Assembly: GCF_022511585.1 (NCBI RefSeq) | Contig: NZ_JAKWBN010000002.1 | Location: 248,001 to 312,000, forward strand | Origin: Shimazuella soli | GTDB lineage: Bacteria > Bacillota > Bacilli > Thermoactinomycetales > Thermoactinomycetaceae | Length of the DNA: 64,000 nucleotides | Direction of reading: 5' to 3' | In this document: piece by piece, positions 58,731 to 64,000 of the stretch | Position numbering within the stretch: position 1 is the stretch's first letter | How the letters are laid out: the number at the start of each line of letters is the position of its first letter | Notes under the pieces: model-generated | What the model saw: the letters and a program-made list of their open reading frames with translations, nothing else | Database searches by the model: none | Told to the model about the DNA's origin: nothing | Position numbers and translations under genes: made by a program

Positions 58731-60077
58731 TTATGCAATAACATAAATATCGTCATCACCTTTCCAATCCATTTCCTTTTGCAAATAAAACAGTTCTTTG
58801 TTTAAATGGATAAAATCTTGCTCATTTTTTAGTATATCATGGCATTCTAACAAGTGAAATAAAGCCTTAAACTGCCTATGTTTAAAGCGATTTGCTTTTG
58901 CAAGGGAGTATGCTTCTATATACAATGGGATTGCCTCAATAGTTTGATGCTGGGATTGATAAAAGTATCCGTTAACAATAAGTGCTTTTGTTAAACGATA
59001 AATATCTTTCGTTTCTCTTCCAATTTTAATAGCTTTGGTAACATAATCATTAGCCAAATCCCAGTTTTGTTGACTATTATAAAGAATAGCTAGATTGGTG
59101 TAAGCATCAACATGTCTACGAGGAAATTCCATGTTTTTATCTAAACAAATAACAGTGTGGAAATATTCACTTGCTGCATCATAATTTTTTTGTCGTAGAT
59201 AAATCAAACCCAAAATCATTAAAAAGTCAAAAGTGAAGCGATTCCAAGGATTGCTTTGCGCAATTTCAAATCCTTCCAAAGCAAAATGAATTGCTTCCTC
59301 TAACTGGTTTCCTTTTAATAAAAGATTAGCTTTTGATTTATAAAGGTTAAGTTTTACCGGATGACTTTCTACATTGTGAATGGAGTTCCAAACCTCATGA
59401 ACTAACTGAAGTGCTTGAGCATTTTCACCTTGTTTTTCTAGAAAAATAATTTTGTTTCCTAGTAACATGTACTTTACTTTATTATGGGAGATAGATTCAT
59501 TTAATTGAGTTAATCCTTGTTCTGCTAAGATCAGAGCCTTTTCTATATCGTTTTGTTTATAACTGCTAGAGCTTAATAGGCAAAAACAATCAGATAGAAA
59601 ATTAGGTTTTGGATTCAGATGATATTGCTTACAAATACTCATCGCATGGTGAAGGGTCTGCTCAGCAGTTTCATATTTTCGTTTGTAATAGTAATAATAT
59701 GCTTGAAAATAGAGAACAAGTGGGTGTAAGGGATGGTATTCGGCTAAGGTAAACTGATCGATTTTAGCCTTTGCCTCAGATAAGCTCTGTCCATTTAACA
59801 TCGCTTCGATTAATTTAAGAGAGTTTTGATATTTGTGGATTGCCTTCATTTCTGCTTCTATGCGTTTTGGCAGTTCTTTTTTGCTGATCCCGAGTTTCTC
59901 TAAGATGTGGATAATTTTAATCTCTTTTACAGGTGCCGTTTGGTTCTCGATATTGGAGATCGTACTTAACGATACCGTTTTATCTGCTAAATCTTCCAGC
60001 CTCCAACCTCGTAAACTTCTTTCTGTCCGTATTAGATAGCTGATCAAATCAGCATGTTCCTCAAAGTAGGTTTTCAT
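58731..60077 (-). CDS. XRE-TPR regulator of the RRNPP type
   Basis: 448 residues. An N-terminal XRE HTH (RTERSLRGWRLEDLADKTVS, then LSTISNIENQ) is followed by about eight TPR-like repeats (for example FLMILGLIYLRQKNYDAASE, NLAILYNSQQNWDLANDYVT). This is the build of NprR/PlcR/AimR-like receptors that bind short peptides. The ATG follows GGAGTGTGAG. No exported pro-peptide gene follows; downstream there is only an 11-codon acidic frame (MGPNDDEDIND, 58695-58730) without a clear site. It lies between array 1 and array 2. Confidence 0.85.
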   Translation of the reverse strand: MKTYFEEHADLISYLIRTERSLRGWRLEDLADKTVSLSTISNIENQTAPVKEIKIIHILEKLGISKKELPKRIEAEMKAIHKYQNSLKLIEAMLNGQSLSEAKAKIDQFTLAEYHPLHPLVLYFQAYYYYYKRKYETAEQTLHHAMSICKQYHLNPKPNFLSDCFCLLSSSSYKQNDIEKALILAEQGLTQLNESISHNKVKYMLLGNKIIFLEKQGENAQALQLVHEVWNSIHNVESHPVKLNLYKSKANLLLKGNQLEEAIHFALEGFEIAQSNPWNRFTFDFLMILGLIYLRQKNYDAASEYFHTVICLDKNMEFPRRHVDAYTNLAILYNSQQNWDLANDYVTKAIKIGRETKDIYRLTKALIVNGYFYQSQHQTIEAIPLYIEAYSLAKANRFKHRQFKALFHLLECHDILKNEQDFIHLNKELFYLQKEMDWKGDDDIYVIA

Positions 60078-60197
60078 GTCTCACACTCCGCATACTCTGT
60101 TTGAGCAATAGCGTACAAGATCATGGAAAAATAATCAAATGATTTCCATTTTAATTTTTATTTTGAAATGGAGTTTTGATGTAAGCTAGCCACAAAG

Positions 60198-60443
60198 TCA
60201 AACATAGATAGTAATATCTATTAATAATAAGAAGGTATAAACAATAGCTAAGAAGAGATTACTAACTTTCTTTTCATGCTCAGAAAAGAAATCGAGAAAA
60301 TAAACAATAGCAAGCATACCAAATAAAATAGTGCGTAAATAATGGCTGTACATCGAGTTTTCATTATCGAAAAACAGAAAGTAAATGAGACCTAAAGCTA
60401 ACCCTACAGCCGTAATTCTGATGATTCTTCTGACTTCTTTCAA
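60198..60443 (-). CDS. Small membrane protein, 81 residues
   Basis: TTG at 60443 lies six bases after GGAGG. Three hydrophobic segments (ITAVGLALGLIYFLFF, ILFGMLAIVYFLDFF, LFLAIVYTFLLLIDITIYV) alternate with short charged loops. Its family is unknown. It lies upstream of the XRE-TPR gene on the same strand with a gap of about 120 bases. Confidence 0.6.
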   Translation of the reverse strand: MKEVRRIIRITAVGLALGLIYFLFFDNENSMYSHYLRTILFGMLAIVYFLDFFSEHEKKVSNLFLAIVYTFLLLIDITIYV

Positions 60444-60654
60444 AGGTATTCCTCCATTTCATCAATACTTTTCTATCATGGCTGGAGTGAAGAAAGGAAG
60501 ACAATAACAAGATTTCATTCGTATTTATGTTTGCTTGTGCTTATTTAACTAGAGAACTGGAGAGTTATTTTAATCCGCGAATTGAAATGCAAAAAGTGAT
60601 TATATTAACATTTTTTGGTTTATAATTTCAGCAAACACAGAGGAGGTTTGATTC

Positions 60655-61107
60655 ATGAAACAAGAAACAGGCAAAATCAGTAACCCTTTACTCCCCTCGA
60701 TCCTGCCAGATGAAGTTGTTCAACTTACTGTCGCAGGTACTGGGAAGAAAGTAAAAGGATTTTGGGAATTTATGAATCATTGTCCGTACTATCAGGTGGA
60801 TAGCGATTTACATAAAGTTTTTGATACTCGAGATCACAAAGAAAAGATGCATATTGTGATGCAGCTTACGGAAACTGCTGATCATGCAGCAAGTCAAGAC
60901 AGGACGATGAGCAAAGTACAGATACGAAGTCAAAATGGACAAGATATTATGTTTACCTTACTCGATGCGAAGATCATTGAGATGTTAGATGGCATTGTTT
61001 ATATCCATGGGGCGAACTTCGATATTTTTGCATGTCCAACTTATACGGGACAAAAAGATAGAGAAGTGGTGGAGATAGAGGAGATTAACACAATCAGCGA
61101 ACAGTAA
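60655..61107 (+). CDS. Hypothetical protein, 150 residues
   Basis: ATG after CAGAGGAGG. The product MKQETGKISNPLLPSILPDE, then VHIVMQLTETADHAAS-like strands and MFTLLDAKIIEMLDGIVYIH, is soluble and beta-rich with two Cys. Not recognised. It stands 40 bases before the promoter-like box of leader 2, so it sits inside the CRISPR region, but no Cas relationship is visible. Confidence 0.6.
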   Translation: MKQETGKISNPLLPSILPDEVVQLTVAGTGKKVKGFWEFMNHCPYYQVDSDLHKVFDTRDHKEKMHIVMQLTETADHAASQDRTMSKVQIRSQNGQDIMFTLLDAKIIEMLDGIVYIHGANFDIFACPTYTGQKDREVVEIEEINTISEQ

Positions 61108-61140
61108 TTGATATTTTAATAGAATATAAAGTTAATGGAA

Positions 61141-61375
61141 ATTGTAGTATACTTAATTTTAGAAAATAACGAATGATTACTCTTCTTCCGAACACCCAAA
61201 GCGTCGGATTTTCCCCTAGAGGTCGTCGGAAACGGCAAATCCTATGAGTACCAAGGGATATGACTATTGTCAGAATTTGTTTCTGGTCATTTTAACCCAG
61301 ATATTAGGGGCTTGAAATGAGGTGTTCGGAAATAGTATTTTGGGATTAGTGATACCAAGGGATTTGAGCCGCGCG
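61141..61375 (+). promoter_or_regulatory. CRISPR leader module 2
   Basis: GTAGTATACT (TATACT 61148-61153), TTCCGAACACC (61186-61196), GCGTCGGATTTTCCCCTAG, GGTCGTCGGAAAC and GGTGTTCGGAA (61321-61331). It ends CCAAGGGATTTGAGCC before repeat 1 of array 2. It is nearly identical to module 1 in the conserved blocks. Confidence 0.8.
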
Positions 61376-61754
61376 ATTACAAAGCGAAACACTTCATTAA
61401 GAAGATTGGAACCTTGTTAGATAACTGAAATCAAAGAACTAATCACTTAAAAATTACAAAGCGAAATACTTCAAAAAGAAGATTGAAACCTCCAATGTCC
61501 AAATAGCACTTCATTCATTCGATTCACATTACAAAGTGAAACACTTCATTAAGAAGATTGAAACCTGGTAATAACATTGCGAACCTTGTTAATACGCCAT
61601 ATTACAAAGCGAAACACTTCATTAAGAGGATTGAAACAATATGAGAACTAGGGTTATCTTCATAATAAATTGAATTACAAAGTGTAACACTTCATCAAGA
61701 GGATTGAAACATTTGTCCGCTGTAGATAGCTTTGATAACGTGGATTACAAAGAT
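61376..61754 (+). CRISPR. CRISPR array 2 (5 repeats plus a partial sixth)
   Basis: 37-nt repeats ATTACAAAGYG...GATTGAAAC at 61376-61412, 61453-61489, 61528-61564, 61601-61637 and 61674-61710. Spacers are 36-40 nt and all different. After a fifth spacer of 33 nt a broken repeat (ATTACAAAGAT, 61744) ends the array. Array 2 lies 50 bases upstream of cas6 on the same strand. Confidence 0.95.
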
Positions 61755-61806
61755 ACACTCAATAACAGTTATTATTGTGGTTTTGTGAGTTGATAGAGAA
61801 AATGAA

Positions 61807-62556
61807 ATGAAAAGAGATACCATGTACACGTTAACCCTAACTCTAAAACTTCTTAGAAAAAAAGAAATTACCGGCGTCCATTACCGTCGTCTGCATGCTT
61901 TTGTACTTGGATTAATCAAGCTGAGTGATCCTGCATTATCAAAAGAAATCCATGGGAGAAAGGATCGGCAAATTTTTTCTATCTCTTATGAGAAAGAGAA
62001 AATAAGGATTTACACCCCTAGTAAGCGGATTATATCTTGCTTACAACAAGCATTACTCGACCGCCATCAAGTAGATTTGTTTGATTGGCAGGCAAAAATT
62101 TTACAGGTCGCTGCTAATTTCACTACTCCAGAGGAGATACAAAATAAATTTTGTGAAAAGTTCATCCTCCGCTTTATTACCCCAACAACTTTTTATCAGT
62201 ATGGCAACTACTATCCACTGCCTGAACTTAACAGATTATTATCTAGTGCTAGTAAAGTAATGGAGATTGTAGAAGGAGTAGAAATAGACAAACATCAATT
62301 GGAAACGATGGTAAGAATGATTCGAATTGAATCAGCAAATATAAAAACAGAGCGTGTGTCGTTTGGTAAATTTAACATCATCGGGTTTTGTGGAGACATT
62401 ACGTTGCAATGCAAAGTATTTCCAAAAGAAGATCAATATGTGGTGTGGAAATTGGTAAACTATGGAGCAATGATGGGATTTGGCTACAAAACAGCATGGG
62501 GACTGGGACGGGCAAATCTTATCTCTACATCATCAGCAAGTGTAAGCTTTCTTTAG
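61807..62556 (+). CDS. cas6: CRISPR repeat endoribonuclease Cas6
   Basis: 249 residues. The N-terminal ferredoxin fold begins MYTLTLTLKLLRKKEITGVH, and the C-terminal glycine-rich loop is GAMMGFGYKTAWGLGRANL, the diagnostic G-rich motif of Cas6. Between them are RFITPTTFYQYGNYYPLP and further strands. Cas6 cuts the repeat to leave the ATTGAAAC handle. ATG 61807 or 61822 could be the start; the latter gives the standard N-terminus. No other cas gene occurs in the window, so effector and adaptation genes must be elsewhere or absent. Confidence 0.9.
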   Translation: MKRDTMYTLTLTLKLLRKKEITGVHYRRLHAFVLGLIKLSDPALSKEIHGRKDRQIFSISYEKEKIRIYTPSKRIISCLQQALLDRHQVDLFDWQAKILQVAANFTTPEEIQNKFCEKFILRFITPTTFYQYGNYYPLPELNRLLSSASKVMEIVEGVEIDKHQLETMVRMIRIESANIKTERVSFGKFNIIGFCGDITLQCKVFPKEDQYVVWKLVNYGAMMGFGYKTAWGLGRANLISTSSASVSFL

Positions 62557-62606
62557 CTTTCATTTTTCTTTTACTCAAAAGGTTTAGGGAGATAGTAGTG
62601 AAGAGA

Positions 62607-62852
62607 AATTCGTAGTATACTGGAATTCAAGATGACAAACAATTCAATCATTCTTATTGCTTTTCCGAACACCCCATGCGTCGGAATAAACCCCGTAGGT
62701 CGTCGGAAAAGCGAAACTCCTTTAAAATCAAGGGATACAACAGTTGTCTGGATTTGGTTAGTTTCTGTGATTACCAGAAATTAGGCTCTGATCAGGAGGT
62801 GTTCGGAAAAGTTAATTTGAGGCAAGGGATAGCAAGGGGTTTGACCTGCGCG
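62607..62852 (+). promoter_or_regulatory. CRISPR leader module 3
   Basis: GTAGTATACT (TATACT 62616-62621), TTCCGAACACC (62663-62673), GCGTCGGA, GGTCGTCGGAAA and GGTGTTCGGAA (62798-62808). The stretch before repeat 1 (AGCAAGGGGTTTGACCTGCG) is a diverged form of the end of modules 1 and 2, and its array has a diverged repeat. Confidence 0.75.
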
Positions 62853-63035
62853 GTATCAAAGGAAAACACTTCATTAAGAGGATTGAAACTGATCTTTTTA
62901 CTGTATGCTTTTTTCTCTTTTGCGTATCAAAGGTAAACACTTTCATTAAGAGGATTGAAACAATCCTATGTTAGACAATGAGGAACTCAGCCTGGAAGGT
63001 ATCAAAGGAAAACACTTCATTAGGGAGATTGAAAC
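62853..63035 (+). CRISPR. CRISPR array 3 (3 repeats, possible degenerate fourth)
   Basis: Repeats start GTATCAAAGG and end GATTGAAAC: 62853-62889, 62924-62961 (one extra T) and 62999-63035. Spacers are 34 and 37 nt. A degenerate unit beginning GTTTCAAACATAAACATGC at about 63072 may be a fourth repeat. The first ten bases differ from arrays 1 and 2 while the 3' end is kept. Confidence 0.92.
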
Positions 63036-63249
63036 CGATGACTTTTCTCGGAATGGTAACCCACTCTAACCGTTTCAAACATAAACATGCTTATGGGGTT
63101 TAAAATTTCTTGAATTTTCATAATTCCCGATTAGCGAGAGTTCCAATCATGGTTCTGATTTTTGTCCAATAAAGTTGGAGATGATATATAAGTCGTAGTG
63201 GTTTTAGTTATCACACAATCCAAACGAAATACAAAGAGGTGAGACTTAA

Positions 63250-63816
63250 TTGAATAAAATCCAAGAAAGACGTACATTTGTTGCTCTTCCATTGCCGACA
63301 TCTTTTCGAGAACAGCTAGGAGAATGGATAAAAGAAACTCAAAAAGAGCTGCCTTTCCGCAAATGGATACATCCACAAGACATACATATTACGCTTCACT
63401 TTTTGGGGAGTACTTCGCAAGAACAATTGGAAGAGACGATACAAGCTTTAAGGAGGGTATGTCAGCAGCAGGTTCCATTTGAGCTGTCTATTGATGGTTT
63501 GGGGACTTTTGGTAAATCGGATCAACCTCGTATTTTTTGGGCGGGTGTCAGGGGGCAATTAGATGAGCTTCGACAACTGCAAAAAAAGGTTACAACTGCC
63601 TTAACGCCTATTGGTTTTCCTCCAGAAAGTCGTCCTTACAATCCCCATATCACCTTAGCTCGAAAATACACTTCCAGTGACTTTGATCGTAGTCAATTAG
63701 CTTCGCTGCATATTGGAAATTTCAAGTGGGTAGTGGATCGTGCTGTACTATATGAGACGATTTTGGGACAAGGGCCAATGTATCACGAAATAGGTACTTT
63801 TTCTTTTGTAGATTGA
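63250..63816 (+). CDS. thpR: RNA 2',3'-cyclic phosphodiesterase (ThpR/LigT)
   Basis: 188 residues of the 2H phosphoesterase family. The two HxTx motifs are HITLHFLG and HITLARK, and TFVALPLPTSFREQL is the typical opening. It opens 2',3'-cyclic phosphates of RNA. TTG at 63250 lies after GAGGTGAG. It is a normal host gene, although its RNA-end chemistry is of interest next to CRISPR RNA processing. Confidence 0.92.
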   Translation: MNKIQERRTFVALPLPTSFREQLGEWIKETQKELPFRKWIHPQDIHITLHFLGSTSQEQLEETIQALRRVCQQQVPFELSIDGLGTFGKSDQPRIFWAGVRGQLDELRQLQKKVTTALTPIGFPPESRPYNPHITLARKYTSSDFDRSQLASLHIGNFKWVVDRAVLYETILGQGPMYHEIGTFSFVD

Positions 63817-63921
63817 GGATTTAAGGAATACGAAGAGGAACATTAACTTCTTAAGAGCGAAGGACAAAATCTTGTGGACTAGAGCAGGGAGCAGATCCTC
63901 TTCAACAGAAAGGAAAGTTTT

Positions 63922-64000
63922 ATGTTTATGATGTTAGTAATGATATTACCGTTGGCTGTTATTACATCGTTAATAGGTATGATATCGTATAAATTTTATG
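63922..64000 (+). CDS. Start of a membrane protein gene (3' end outside window)
   Basis: ATG at 63922 follows AAAGGAAAG. The visible 26 codons read MFMMLVMILPLAVITSLIGM and then ISYKFY, one hydrophobic helix. The product cannot be identified from this. Confidence 0.45.
   Translation, partial: MFMMLVMILPLAVITSLIGMISYKFY

Overview
The window is a low-GC chromosome segment of an endospore-forming Firmicute (Bacillales). The evidence is a gerE gene with a sigma-K-type promoter, a Bacillus-type sdhCAB operon with cytochrome b558, a SAM-I riboswitch in front of metI, DUF1002, HelD and Hsp20 genes, and strong AGGAGG ribosome sites with frequent TTG/GTG starts. Thermoactinomycetaceae is a plausible family, but the sequence alone does not prove it. 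No tRNA or rRNA gene was seen.

Layout. 1-2342: a sugar isomerase-like gene divergent from a LacI regulator, with LacI-type and CcpA-type sites between them. 2343-4502: a candidate structured RNA and two odd GC-rich minus-strand genes, each bracketed by the same 8-bp inverted repeat. 4921-24532: ordinary core genes: HAD hydrolase, sdhCAB, an MMPL exporter, a MocR regulator divergent from a DMT exporter and a nitroreductase, DUF1002, class I fumarase, HxlR, a phosphodiesterase divergent from an M24 peptidase, the SAM riboswitch with metI, and an Excalibur protein.

24831-41861 is the main discovery. The sporulation gene gerE is cut in two. Codons 1-47, with a sigma-K-like promoter, lie at 24831-24971. 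The last 26 codons, with a terminator, lie at 41781-41861. Between them is a 16.8-kb element with a large serine recombinase at 39318-40784 near its right end. The two junctions can be aligned on a shared AA dinucleotide. Joining there restores a 72-codon GerE, and the reconstructed circle junction is a dyad centred on the same AA. This is the logic of the Bacillus skin element, which interrupts sigK and is excised in the mother cell. The element carries a TPR-DUF2726 nuclease-like protein, a HEPN-like protein, an XRE-UTRA regulator with twin operators, small membrane proteins, phage-type replication remnants, a resolvase, YopX, a pseudouridine synthase and several decayed genes.

41862-57934: core genes again: acetyltransferases, RecQ, ABC transporters, DinB, HelD, a membrane metalloprotease, a solute-binding protein, a crystallin-fold protein, exonuclease III, a small XRE regulator with peptide deformylase, and Hsp20.

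57935-63110 holds three short CRISPR arrays, all read on the plus strand, and one cas6 gene with no other cas gene. Each array is preceded by a homologous leader of about 230 bases that contains a conserved promoter-like box and an 11-bp inverted repeat enclosing CGTCGG motifs. An XRE-TPR (RRNPP-like) regulator and two unknown genes lie among the arrays. The window ends with a LigT-type RNA phosphodiesterase and the start of a membrane protein.
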